DNA of 39,879 nt from Victivallaceae bacterium. GTDB taxonomy: Bacteria; Verrucomicrobiota; Lentisphaeria; Victivallales; Victivallaceae. Positions 6,659 through 14,471 of this stretch are shown one piece after another. Position 1 is the first letter of the stretch, and each line of letters opens with the position of its first letter. The notes beneath the pieces are model-generated. The model had not been told where the DNA came from. It made no database searches and was given only the letters and a program-made list of their open reading frames with translations. The translations under genes and the position numbers were made by a program. The DNA lies in contig JAEDIJ010000017.1 in NCBI GenBank assembly GCA_016292515.1, positions 1 through 39,879 on the forward strand. The letters run 5' to 3'.

Positions 6659-7665
6659 AGTTTTTCGGCGATCTGCCCTTTGACGAAAACGCTTTCGTCA
6701 AACTCTGCTGCGGCGCGCAACTTGTCAAACGCAATCCCGTGCGCGAAGTCCTGCGCGCCGGCAACTTTTTCATCAAGCACGATCTGCGCAAAAACAAAAG
6801 TTTCCGGCAGGAGTATCTGAATGCGCAGTTTCTTGCGGCGCGCGGCATTCCCGTCGTCCGTCATCTGGGTTACATTGAGTCGGAGGAAGGCCATTACCTC
6901 GTCACCGAAGCGTTGGAAAACGCCGTCGAAGTCGAGGATCTTTCAGCGCAGGGCAAAATCGACGCGCCGTTTTGCGACGCGCTGGTCGATTTCATCAACT
7001 TCCTGCGGCAAAAGAAGTTGCGCCATACCGACTTCCACGCCGGAAACATTCTCTATGTGCCGCAGACACACGCTTTTGCGCTCGTCGACGTGAAAGACGT
7101 GAAACGCGGACTTTTCCCTTTCTACTCCGATCGCGTGCTTCAAAATCTCATTATGGGAATCCGCCTCTATCTGCCGCGCGAAACGATTTACGAAATGCTC
7201 GCCAAAGTCGGCGTCCGCCGCCCCGACCGTTTCTTTGCCGAAAAAATCCGCGCCGATTTCCACCGCGTTGCCAAAGAATGGAAAAAACGGCGGCATCAGA
7301 TTTTGACCGGCTACCCTAAATTCACCCGCGTCGAGGGACATTTCATCCTCGACCGCCGCGCAGACAAGTCCGAGATCGAAACGGCGCGCCGTCAGCCGGC
7401 GAGATCGGAGGAATTTCTTTTTTACTACTTTATGCAACTGCTCCGCATCCCGACGGTACGGATCATCGGTTTCGATCTTTCCTGCAAGGAATTGCTTTTG
7501 CCGCAGGAGCGGGAGTACGCCCCGGCGGATCCGGCGCGCATCGCCGACTTGCGCGAAAGACTGCTCCTTTGCGGCATCGAAAGCGGCGAGGAAAATTACC
7601 GCACCGATCACGCGGGACACGCCGTCCTCGCCGATTGGGGCAACGCGTCGAGGTCATTATGGTAA
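6655..7665 (+). CDS. LPS-type kinase (KdkA/WaaP-like fold), substrate unknown
   Basis: Predicted 336-residue kinase with a eukaryotic-like protein-kinase fold of the KdkA/WaaP/InaA group, which phosphorylates Kdo or heptose of LPS. Seen: a conserved 'NFFIKHDLR' segment (putative VAIK-like Lys, about residues 37-45), an acidic region 'YLVTEALENAVEVEDL' at the hinge, and the catalytic loop 'LRHTDFHAGNILY' (H-x-D-x4-N). The DFG position is replaced by 'LVDVKDVKRG', as in other lipopolysaccharide kinases. A C-terminal region of ~100 residues is unrecognised. The ATG at 6655 forms an ATGA overlap with rsmD; an in-frame ATG nine bases upstream is possible. It overlaps comM by seven bases. The substrate is inferred only from fold and the envelope genes elsewhere in the window. 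Confidence 0.7.
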   Translation: MKFFGDLPFDENAFVKLCCGAQLVKRNPVREVLRAGNFFIKHDLRKNKSFRQEYLNAQFLAARGIPVVRHLGYIESEEGHYLVTEALENAVEVEDLSAQGKIDAPFCDALVDFINFLRQKKLRHTDFHAGNILYVPQTHAFALVDVKDVKRGLFPFYSDRVLQNLIMGIRLYLPRETIYEMLAKVGVRRPDRFFAEKIRADFHRVAKEWKKRRHQILTGYPKFTRVEGHFILDRRADKSEIETARRQPARSEEFLFYYFMQLLRIPTVRIIGFDLSCKELLLPQEREYAPADPARIADLRERLLLCGIESGEENYRTDHAGHAVLADWGNASRSLW

Positions 7666-9206
7666 GTCGAATTTATTCCGGAGCCGTGACCGGCGTCGCC
7701 GGCTCGGTCGTCGAGATCGAAGCCAATCAGACGGGCGGAAGTAATTTCAGCCGCGGCGAATCGATGGTGTCGATCGTCGGATTGCCCGATCTCGCCGTCA
7801 AGGAAAGCCGCGACCGCGTCTTTTCCGCCTTTGTCAACCGGGGATTTCTGCCGCCGCGCGGTTTCGTCGTCGTCAATCTCGCACCCGCCGATCTAAAAAA
7901 GGAGGGCGCGGCATTTGACCTCGGCATCGCGCTGGCGATCCTCGGCGCGACCGGAATTTTGCCGACGGAAAAAATTTCCCGTTTCGGCGCGATCGGTGAA
8001 CTCGCCCTCGACGGCTCTTTGCGTCCGGTGCGCGGCGCGTTGCCGATCGCCGACGCTCTGGCGCGCGAAAACAAGGTCGAAGCCTTGCTCGTCCCGCACG
8101 AAAATGCCGCCGAAGCCGCTCTCGGAGCAGGCGGGAAACTCAACGTTTTCGGTGTCCGCGACCTCGCCGAAGCCGTCGCCGTCGTTTCGGGCAAAACGGA
8201 ACTTCCCAATGTCCGCGCGTCGATCGGAGATTTCGCATCCTCCGGCAAAGATCTCCCCGACCTCGCCGAAGTCAAAGGGCAATTGCTCGCCAAGCGCGCA
8301 TTGGAGATCGCCGCTGCCGGAGGCCACAATTTGCTTATGTTCGGGCCGCCGGGCACGGGCAAAACGATGCTCGCCTTGCGCTTGCCCGGCATCCTGCCGC
8401 CGATGACGAGAGAGGAAACTCTGGAAACCAGCCGCATCCACAGCGTACTCGGAATGCTTTCAAGCGGCAGACCCATCGTCTGCGACCGGCCTTTTCGCGC
8501 ACCGCACCACACGATCTCCGACGCGGGACTCATCGGCGGCGGTCACGATCCGCGCCCCGGTGAGATCAGCCTCGCCCACAACGGCGTGCTTTTTCTCGAC
8601 GAATTGCCCGAATTCAAACGAAATGTTTTGGAAGTCCTGCGCCAGCCGCTCGAATGCGGCGAGATCACCGTTTCCCGCGCGGCGGGCAGTTGCGTTTTCC
8701 CCGCCCGTTTCATCCTCTGCGCCGCAATGAATCCATGTCCTTGCGGCAGAGGCGACTACGCGCTCGGTTGCCGGTGCACTGTCGAGGAAAAACGCCGCTA
8801 CCTCAAAAAAATTTCCGGACCGCTCCTCGACCGCATCGACCTTAAAGTTCCCGTTCGCCAACTCAAAGAAGAAGAACTCGTTTCCGCTCCGGCAGGCGAA
8901 TCCAGCACAGTCGTCCGCGAACGCGTCATCGCCGCGCAGGAACGGCAGAAAGCGCGTTTCGGCAATGCGGATTTCCTCCCCAATTCCCGCTTGTCCGGCA
9001 AACTGTTGCAGAAATTCTGCGCGCTCGATCCCGCCGGAATCAAACTCCTGCGTCAAGCCGTTTCCGGCTTCAATTTGAGCCCCCGCTCCTACGACCGCAT
9101 CTTGCGCACCGCCCGTACCATCGCCGACCTCGCCGGATGCGAAAAAATCGGCGAAGCCCATCTTTCCGAAGCGATCATTTACAATCGCAACGCGCTCGGA
9201 GAATAG
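7659..9206 (+). CDS. comM: YifB/ComM family magnesium-chelatase-like AAA+ ATPase
   Basis: Cytoplasmic hexameric helicase-type ATPase; ComM promotes branch migration during natural transformation in several bacteria. The 515-residue protein has an N-terminal Lon-protease-like fold domain ('VEIEANQTGG', 'IVGLPDLAVKESRDRV', 'VNLAPADLKKEGAAFDL'), then the AAA+ module with Walker A 'FGPPGTGKTMLAL', 'RPFRAPHHTIS' and Walker B 'NGVLFLDELPEF'. The Zn/Cys motif 'MNPCPCG' and a C-terminal helical lid are present. The ATG at 7659 overlaps the kinase gene by seven bases. It is the last gene of the operon; a repeat element with its own hairpin begins a few bases after the stop and may act as the transcript end. 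Confidence 0.95.
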   Translation: MVSRIYSGAVTGVAGSVVEIEANQTGGSNFSRGESMVSIVGLPDLAVKESRDRVFSAFVNRGFLPPRGFVVVNLAPADLKKEGAAFDLGIALAILGATGILPTEKISRFGAIGELALDGSLRPVRGALPIADALARENKVEALLVPHENAAEAALGAGGKLNVFGVRDLAEAVAVVSGKTELPNVRASIGDFASSGKDLPDLAEVKGQLLAKRALEIAAAGGHNLLMFGPPGTGKTMLALRLPGILPPMTREETLETSRIHSVLGMLSSGRPIVCDRPFRAPHHTISDAGLIGGGHDPRPGEISLAHNGVLFLDELPEFKRNVLEVLRQPLECGEITVSRAAGSCVFPARFILCAAMNPCPCGRGDYALGCRCTVEEKRRYLKKISGPLLDRIDLKVPVRQLKEEELVSAPAGESSTVVRERVIAAQERQKARFGNADFLPNSRLSGKLLQKFCALDPAGIKLLRQAVSGFNLSPRSYDRILRTARTIADLAGCEKIGEAHLSEAIIYNRNALGE

Positions 9207-9213
9207 ATTTTGT

Positions 9214-9497
9214 ACGGAGTGGGAGCAAGAGGGCGCTCACGCCGCGCCCTCTTAACTCCCCAAGCGCCCGCCAGGGCGGGACTTTGTACCCTGCCGCGGA
9301 TATTTGCGGAACTTACGCTTTGTCCGCCCTCTAAACGAATGTCCCCGCAAATCTCCGCGGTCGTCTATATTTGTTACTGCAAATTGAACTGCGTCCCACG
9401 CGGGCTAATACTTTGCGCTTTCGCGCGTCGTCCGCCCGACTACTTGATGTGCGACAATCCCTACGCCGATGTTTGTCTCGCGGATACCGCGAAATTT
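9214..9497 (+). repeat. Dispersed structured repeat, copy B
   Basis: Collinear with copy A (1861-2134). First hairpin: perfect 9-bp stem 9227-9235 with 9245-9253. Second hairpin: CCCGCC (9267-9272) with GGCGGG (9275-9280), where copy A has CCAGCC/GGCTGG. ACTTTGTACC at 9281-9290. Long-range stem 9294-9309 with 9345-9360 (15 of 16 pairs). Then the conserved block 9362-9410 and GATGTGCGA near 9447. The stems are conserved by compensatory differences, not by sequence. No coding signal was seen. Confidence 0.8.
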
Positions 9498-9752
9498 GCG
9501 GGGCAATGGGAATGGTGAGAGTTGTGGGAACTGTGGGAATTGTGAGATAAGGCAAATTTGCGAGGTCTGGCACAAAACGCAAGTTGTAACTCTTACGTCA
9601 GAGATTGCAGGCGAGAGCGTATTGTCCCACATCTCCCACAACTCCCAATCCTCCCAAAAATCCCACTATATCGCATCCTTTTCGCGCCCGCGGCGCGATG
9701 CATTGATTTGCGCGGGACTCTCTCATCTCTCATAACTCATCTCTATTCCCAC
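9498..9752. repeat. Low-complexity interval with imperfect TGTGGGAA-type repeats and an inverted copy
   Basis: Around 9512-9545 the unit GTTGTGGGAACTGTGGGAA recurs with slight variation. Around 9628-9660 the reverse complement (CCCACATCTCCCACAACTCCC) appears, giving an imperfect inverted repeat separated by about 90 nt. The rest of the interval, to 9752, is gene-free and holds short CTCATCTC-type repetitions (about 9720-9742). No gene is supported here. Confidence 0.6.
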
Positions 9753-9785
9753 AAAAAAAGGGACTGTTGCTTTTGCAACAGCCCC
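9753..9785 (-). terminator. Intrinsic terminator of the prepilin-like gene
   Basis: On the minus strand a stem of about 11 bp with one mismatch (9775-9785 with 9760-9770, loop of four) is followed by seven T. The stem sequence GGGGCTGTTGC resembles the pgk and 35.6-kb terminators. It lies 20 nt after the stop of the gene ending at 9806. Confidence 0.88.
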
Positions 9786-9805
9786 TGTGATCAAGTGCGG
9801 GATGA

Positions 9806-10531
9806 TTACCTGTCGGCGGGAGTCGCGTCCTTGCTGAAAGTATTCGGATAAACGTAATCTTCCGAATCATTCTCGTCCTGATAGCCGGCATTCACCTTGG
9901 AGAACCACTTGTCCTTGCGGCCTTCATAACCTTTGGTACTGCAATCGAGTTTGAGGATGAAACCGTAATCCTTGTGGTTCGGCTGACGCTTGCTCGGCGT
10001 CTTTTCATAATCGATCACACCCGTGAAGTCCGCGGCAACGCCCGAATCCGGACCGCCGTCGATCTGCGAATTGCCGTTGATCAATCCCCACGGATTGTAC
10101 GCATACGTCAAGTTACGCGCCTTGTCACGGTTGTTGTCGATCACGCCGTAATTCAGATACTGCTCGTCATTGCCTTTGTTGTCGGCGTTCAAACGAACCG
10201 CCGTCGTCGGGCAGACGTAGATTTTCGGGGTTTTAAGCGTATACCAGTAAAGGATATCCAACGCCGGAGTCGTTTTCGCATCCGAGAGTTCCGTCGTCGT
10301 CGGATTGTCGATGTCCGGATTGCCTTTCATACCGCCCTGCGCCGGCAGACTGCCGCCGTAATTTTCCGCGTAGATCAGCAGGCTCTGCCCGATGTTGCGC
10401 AGATTGCTCATGCAGTTCGTCTGGTTGGCTTTTTCCTTTGCCGTACCCAGCGCGGGGATCAACAACGACGCCAGAATACCGATGATGGCGATCACGACCA
10501 GAAGTTCGATCAACGTAAAACTCTTTTTCAT
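9806..10531 (-). CDS. Prepilin-type N-terminal cleavage/methylation domain protein (pseudopilin-like)
   Basis: A 241-residue protein with a type IV prepilin start: short basic leader 'MKKS', then 'FTLIELLVVIAIIGILASLL' with the Glu at position 5 of the mature protein, expected to be cut by a prepilin peptidase before Phe. 'AKEKANQTNCMSNLRNIGQSLLIYAENY' follows, the usual continuation in the very abundant PVC pseudopilin-like family. The rest (about residues 60-241) is a soluble domain of unknown role ending 'DATPADR'. The second of two adjacent ATGs (10531) was chosen for its 7-nt spacing from GAGGG. It has its own promoter and terminator and so is monocistronic. Role in a secretion or surface system is inferred from the family. 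Confidence 0.88.
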   Translation of the reverse strand: MKKSFTLIELLVVIAIIGILASLLIPALGTAKEKANQTNCMSNLRNIGQSLLIYAENYGGSLPAQGGMKGNPDIDNPTTTELSDAKTTPALDILYWYTLKTPKIYVCPTTAVRLNADNKGNDEQYLNYGVIDNNRDKARNLTYAYNPWGLINGNSQIDGGPDSGVAADFTGVIDYEKTPSKRQPNHKDYGFILKLDCSTKGYEGRKDKWFSKVNAGYQDENDSEDYVYPNTFSKDATPADR

Positions 10532-10587
10532 CATACAACCCTCGATTTTTCCGCACAAGCGGTGATTAAAATGTATGGTACGATAAT

Positions 10588-10616
10588 AGTATACAACGTG
10601 TCAATCGCTTTTTCAA
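10588..10616 (-). promoter_or_regulatory. Putative promoter of the prepilin-like gene
   Basis: On the minus strand TTGAAA (10611-10616), a 17-bp spacer and TATACT (10588-10593). The start would be about 10581, giving a 5' leader of about 50 nt. A TTGACA lies inside the spacer but is too near the -10 to be its -35. Confidence 0.65.
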
Positions 10617-10647
10617 CTATTTTTTTGAAAAAATCCGGCGATTTCTT

Positions 10648-11616
10648 TTATTTTTCTCCATCTTTTCTGCCGATGACGCGGTCGATGAAATAGCGCGGCC
10701 GCGCCCGGACGTCGGTATAGATGCGTCCGATGTATTCCCCGATGATGCCGATGCCGACCATCTGGATCCCGACAAAGATGAAGCTGATCGCAAAGAGCGT
10801 GAAAACACCGGCGTTGCCCCAATCGTCGCCCCCCGGGCAGAAGCGGCGGATCAAAATGTAGAGGCTCAATGCAAAACCGCTGGCGGCGGCGAAAAGTCCG
10901 AAATAGGTCAAAATCCGCAAAGGCAATGTCGTCATGCAGGTCAGCAGATTGAATTGCAGATTGATCAGTTTCCAGACCGAGTATTTCGATTCCCCGACCG
11001 TGCGCGCGGCGTGCGCCACCGGGATCTCGCAGGTCTTGCGGGCGAAACTGTTGCCCAGTACCGGGATGAAAGTCGAGCGTTCGTTGCACTGCAACATCGC
11101 TTCGACGATCGGACGGCGGTAGGCGCGGAGCATACATCCGTAGTCCTGCATATTGACGCCGGTCGCCTGACGCGCGGCGCAGTTGACGATTTTGGAGCAG
11201 AAGCGGCGGAAAAACGTGTCGCGGCGGTTCTGACGGATCGTCCCGACGACATCATTGCCCTCCTCGGCGGCGGCGATCAGATTGGGGATCTCCTCCGGCG
11301 GATTCTGCAAATCGGCATCCATCGTGATGACGAGATCGCCGCGCACCTGCGAAAAGCCCGCCATGATCGCGCTGTGCTGACCGTAATTGCGGTTGAGCAG
11401 TACGGCGATCACCTGATCGGGGCGCGCCTCGGCGGCGCGGACGATTTTCTGCGCGGAATCGTCGCTGCTGCCGTCGTCGATCAGAATGAATTCAAACCGT
11501 TTGCCGATGCCGTCGAGGACAGACAACGTGCGTTTCAGCAATTCATCGAGACAACCGGACTCGTTGTAGACGGGGACGACGACGGAAATAAATTCAAGAC
11601 GCGAGACGTTTTCCAT
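10648..11616 (-). CDS. arnC: ArnC-like undecaprenyl-phosphate glycosyltransferase (GT2)
   Basis: Membrane-bound GT2 enzyme. ArnC transfers 4-deoxy-4-formamido-L-arabinose from UDP to undecaprenyl phosphate on the way to L-Ara4N-modified lipid A. The 322-residue protein has the GT-A start 'ISVVVPVYNE', 'LIDDGSSDDS', 'LLNRNYGQHSAIMAGF', the DXD-like 'ITMDADLQNPPEEIP', 'DVVGTIRQNR' and 'YGCMLRAYRRPIVEAML', followed by 'ERSTFIPVL', all very close to E. coli ArnC. Two C-terminal membrane segments (about residues 235-255 and 272-293) and 'GEYIGRIYTDVRARPRYF' complete the match. It starts two bases after the ArnT-like stop. No clear terminator was seen before the prepilin promoter. Confidence 0.88.
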   Translation of the reverse strand: MENVSRLEFISVVVPVYNESGCLDELLKRTLSVLDGIGKRFEFILIDDGSSDDSAQKIVRAAEARPDQVIAVLLNRNYGQHSAIMAGFSQVRGDLVITMDADLQNPPEEIPNLIAAAEEGNDVVGTIRQNRRDTFFRRFCSKIVNCAARQATGVNMQDYGCMLRAYRRPIVEAMLQCNERSTFIPVLGNSFARKTCEIPVAHAARTVGESKYSVWKLINLQFNLLTCMTTLPLRILTYFGLFAAASGFALSLYILIRRFCPGGDDWGNAGVFTLFAISFIFVGIQMVGIGIIGEYIGRIYTDVRARPRYFIDRVIGRKDGEK

Positions 11617-11618
11617 TT

Positions 11619-13325
11619 TTATTGTTCCTCATTGACGGAAGTTGAAATTTCTTCTTTTTTCATCACCGAGATCCCGTAGTAAAGCGTCAGGCTCCGCTCA
11701 TCCCGGCAAAACGCCGATCGCGTTTCCTGCGCCGACGGGAGATCCCACATCATCCCGAAATCGGCGGCGACTTCCGCGATCTCCTTTTTCAACACGGGAT
11801 CGGCATCGGCGAGTACGGCGACAAAAGCATCGTTGTTGCGCGCCAGAAATTCGCGCAACACCTCTTTTCGTACCTTTTCGCCGCCGGCGACATTGAGTTT
11901 TTTTTCGCTGTCGCTGTAAAAGAGCACGGCGGCATCCGGTTCCCTGTCGTAATATAAGATAGACGACTCCGGCAGATTTTTCAACGGCGATTGTAATTTG
12001 TTGACGATAAATTCGCGTTCCGTGCGGAATTCGGCGAAACGCGGCAGGATCACGCTGATCGCCGCCGCCGTCAGCGTCAGCGCGGCAAGCACGGTGCCGC
12101 CGCAATGTTTCGGCAGAGCGAAACGCTCCGCCGCCAGTTGGTCAAAGAGCAGAAAAGCCTGCGTGATCACTCCCGCTACCGGCACTGTCAGCAGGATCAA
12201 AGCGGGCACATCGATCTCAAAGAGCGTTTTCAAAGCGGGGATCATAATGATCGATGCGACGGCAAATGCGCCCGCGATCATCGTAAGATAACGCATCGCG
12301 AAATCGACGGCGATTTCCGCTTTGGGACGTGTTTCCTCTCCGGCAAGCGTCGCCGCCGTCAGGATCGACCATATCGGCAAGAGAAAGATCATCCGGTGTC
12401 CGTTTCCCGCCGCCGGGATCACGGAAAGCAGCCACACCGTCAGCAAGGCAAAGGTGAAGCTGCGAAAATTGCTTGCCCGTTTCCGGAGCGTGATGAGATT
12501 TCGTATCAGCGCGGCGACGCCCCACAGACTCCACGGGAAAAAGAGCCGCGCGCCGTCCCAAAAAGCGGCGCGCAGATAGTGCCGCGCGCCGTTTGCCGAA
12601 AATTGCGGCCAGTCCGGCGGCAGAACTCCGTAGGCGCGCAAAAAGTAAGCCGCCGTCAGAAATCCGACGGTGATCGCGCCCCAGAGATAATAATCCCGCT
12701 TGTCCGGCGGCGCGACGGGAGATGTGGCGAGGCGAAGCGCGATCGCCGCTCCGAGCGTCGGCAACGCCGCGTAAAATGTGCCGAAAAGCGTCGTCAGAAA
12801 AAGGAGCAACGCAAATCCGACGGGACGCCATACGTTTTTTTGCCGCTCCGGTTGCAGCAGGAAAACCGCCCAGATGCCGCACGCCGCCGCGGGGATCGCT
12901 TCGAGGAACAACCGCGACAGGTAGAGAAATCCGCCGCAACCCAAAAGGAGGACGCCGGAAAAAAGCGCGACGCGGCGATCGAAAAAATGTTTGCCGAGAG
13001 CGACCGTCCCGGCGAGCAACAGCAGACCATTCAGCGCGACGACAATGCGCAAAGTCCACTCGGAAACGCCGAAAAGTTTGCCGAAAAGCACCCCCTCCCA
13101 CAAAAGCGGCGCAGGTGCATTCCGGATCGCTTCCCAATTGAATATCGGTTTCAGGCAATTCGATGCGGAATGCATTTCACGAACTGCTTCCGCCAGAAAG
13201 GCTTCGCGTCCCCGCCAGGCGTCGCTTCCGGCGAAAACGGCGAGCAGGATCAGTGCTGCGCACCAAAAAGTATATTCGTTGCGCCGCAAGGCATCGGTCA
13301 CGACCTTGTTTTCCGTGTAGAACAT
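11619..13325 (-). CDS. ArnT/PMT-family lipid-linked sugar transferase (divergent)
   Basis: Multi-spanning membrane protein of 568 residues in the dolichyl-phosphate-mannose/ArnT (PMT_2) superfamily, which moves a sugar from a polyprenyl phosphate to an acceptor such as lipid A on the periplasmic side. Many hydrophobic segments are seen from residue 20 onward, and the first periplasmic loop 'GREAFLAEAVREM' sits where ArnT has its D-x-T-R-Y-A-E motif; the usual Asp is not evident. A soluble C-terminal region of ~150 residues follows the last membrane span. Its place between arnB and arnC argues that it is the L-Ara4N (or related aminosugar) transferase. Starts four bases after the arnB stop. 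Confidence 0.75.
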   Translation of the reverse strand: MFYTENKVVTDALRRNEYTFWCAALILLAVFAGSDAWRGREAFLAEAVREMHSASNCLKPIFNWEAIRNAPAPLLWEGVLFGKLFGVSEWTLRIVVALNGLLLLAGTVALGKHFFDRRVALFSGVLLLGCGGFLYLSRLFLEAIPAAACGIWAVFLLQPERQKNVWRPVGFALLLFLTTLFGTFYAALPTLGAAIALRLATSPVAPPDKRDYYLWGAITVGFLTAAYFLRAYGVLPPDWPQFSANGARHYLRAAFWDGARLFFPWSLWGVAALIRNLITLRKRASNFRSFTFALLTVWLLSVIPAAGNGHRMIFLLPIWSILTAATLAGEETRPKAEIAVDFAMRYLTMIAGAFAVASIIMIPALKTLFEIDVPALILLTVPVAGVITQAFLLFDQLAAERFALPKHCGGTVLAALTLTAAAISVILPRFAEFRTEREFIVNKLQSPLKNLPESSILYYDREPDAAVLFYSDSEKKLNVAGGEKVRKEVLREFLARNNDAFVAVLADADPVLKKEIAEVAADFGMMWDLPSAQETRSAFCRDERSLTLYYGISVMKKEEISTSVNEEQ

Positions 13326-13328
13326 CGG

Positions 13329-14465
13329 TTACGCCAGCACTTCGCGCGCCGCCGCGACGACGTCGCGGACGTCGTCCTCCGTCATATCGGGGAAAAGCGG
13401 CAGAGATGTGATGTGATCGCTGTTGTATTCGGTATCCGGCAGCGTTCCCGGCAAATAGCCGTAGGTCTCGCGGTAGTATTTCTGCAAATGCGCGCAACGG
13501 AAATGCAATCCGGTGCCGATATTGCGCGCTTTCATTTCCGCCATAAACGCGTTGCGGTCGATTTTCGGCGAATCGACACGCACGATAAAGAGATGCCACG
13601 CGTGCGTGAAATCGTAAGCGGGATCGCCGAGCGGACGAATTTCCGGCATATCGGCAAAAAGTTCGCGGTAAAGCATCGCCAGCTGCGTGCGTTTGGCGTT
13701 GATCTCGCGCCAGCGTTTCAACTGGTTCAAGCCGAGCGCGGCCTGCATATCGGTCAAGTTGTACTTGAATCCGGGGGAGATCACTTCCGCCTGCGGACTG
13801 CGGCCGCGGTTCTGACGGTCAAAGGCGTCCATCGCGATACCGTGGAATTTCCAGCGGCGCATCGACGCGGCGAGCGATTCGTCGTCGGTGACGAACATCC
13901 CGCCCTCGCCGCAGGTGATGTTTTTGATTGCGTGAAAACTGAAAATCGCGCTGTGATGTTTGCCGATATGCTCGCCTTTGTAAAAGGTGCCGACGGCGTG
14001 TGCGGCGTCCTCGACGACGGGGATGTCCCCCGCGACCTGACGGATCGCGTCGAGATCGGCGGGCGCGCCGGCGAAGTGGACGGGGACGATCAGTTTCGTC
14101 CGCGGCGTGATCGCCGCCGCGACGGCGTCGGGCCGCACGAGCAGAGTTTCGCGGTCGACTTCGACGAAAACCGGTTTGGCTCCGGCAAGTTCGATCATAT
14201 TGGCGATCGAGACCCACGTCATCGACGGCGTGATCACTTCGTCGCCGGGACCGATCTGCATCACTTTGAGCAGCAGATGCATCGCGGCGGTCGCACTCGA
14301 CAAAGCGACGGCATAGCGGTTGCCGACCAATTCGGCGACCGCCGCTTCAAAACCGGCATTGGCGGGACCATTGGTGATCCAGCCGGAGCGCAACACATCG
14401 CAGACGGCGGCGATATCGCTTTCGCTGACGGCGGGCCGGGTAAAAGGCAGAAAATCCTTACGCAT
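13329..14465 (-). CDS. arnB: UDP-4-amino-4-deoxy-L-arabinose aminotransferase
   Basis: PLP-dependent DegT/DnrJ/EryC1-type aminotransferase that forms UDP-L-Ara4N from UDP-4-keto-pentose and glutamate. The 378-residue protein matches E. coli ArnB through its length: 'FLPFTRPAVSESDIAAV', 'LRSGWITNGP', 'GDEVITPSMTWVS', 'PVHFAGAPADLDAIR', 'EDAAHAVGTFYKGEHIG' and the PLP-lysine segment 'IFSFHAIKNITCGEGG'. Near the C-terminus are 'AWHLFIVRVD', 'IGTGLHFRCAHLQKYYRE' and 'SLPLFPDMTEDDV'. The ATG at 14465 is served by a GAGGAG that overlaps the mazG stop. arnA and arnD, needed to make and deformylate the sugar, are not in this window. Confidence 0.93.
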   Translation of the reverse strand: MRKDFLPFTRPAVSESDIAAVCDVLRSGWITNGPANAGFEAAVAELVGNRYAVALSSATAAMHLLLKVMQIGPGDEVITPSMTWVSIANMIELAGAKPVFVEVDRETLLVRPDAVAAAITPRTKLIVPVHFAGAPADLDAIRQVAGDIPVVEDAAHAVGTFYKGEHIGKHHSAIFSFHAIKNITCGEGGMFVTDDESLAASMRRWKFHGIAMDAFDRQNRGRSPQAEVISPGFKYNLTDMQAALGLNQLKRWREINAKRTQLAMLYRELFADMPEIRPLGDPAYDFTHAWHLFIVRVDSPKIDRNAFMAEMKARNIGTGLHFRCAHLQKYYRETYGYLPGTLPDTEYNSDHITSLPLFPDMTEDDVRDVVAAAREVLA

Positions 14466-14471
14466 AGAGAA

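Noticed and set aside
9498..9705. Possible CRISPR array
   Set aside because: Units are imperfect, irregularly spaced and partly inverted, with no spacers of equal size and no cas genes.
10588..10606. TTGACA next to TATACT before the prepilin gene
   Set aside because: Only about five bases separate the boxes; the TTGAAA 17 bp upstream of TATACT fits better.
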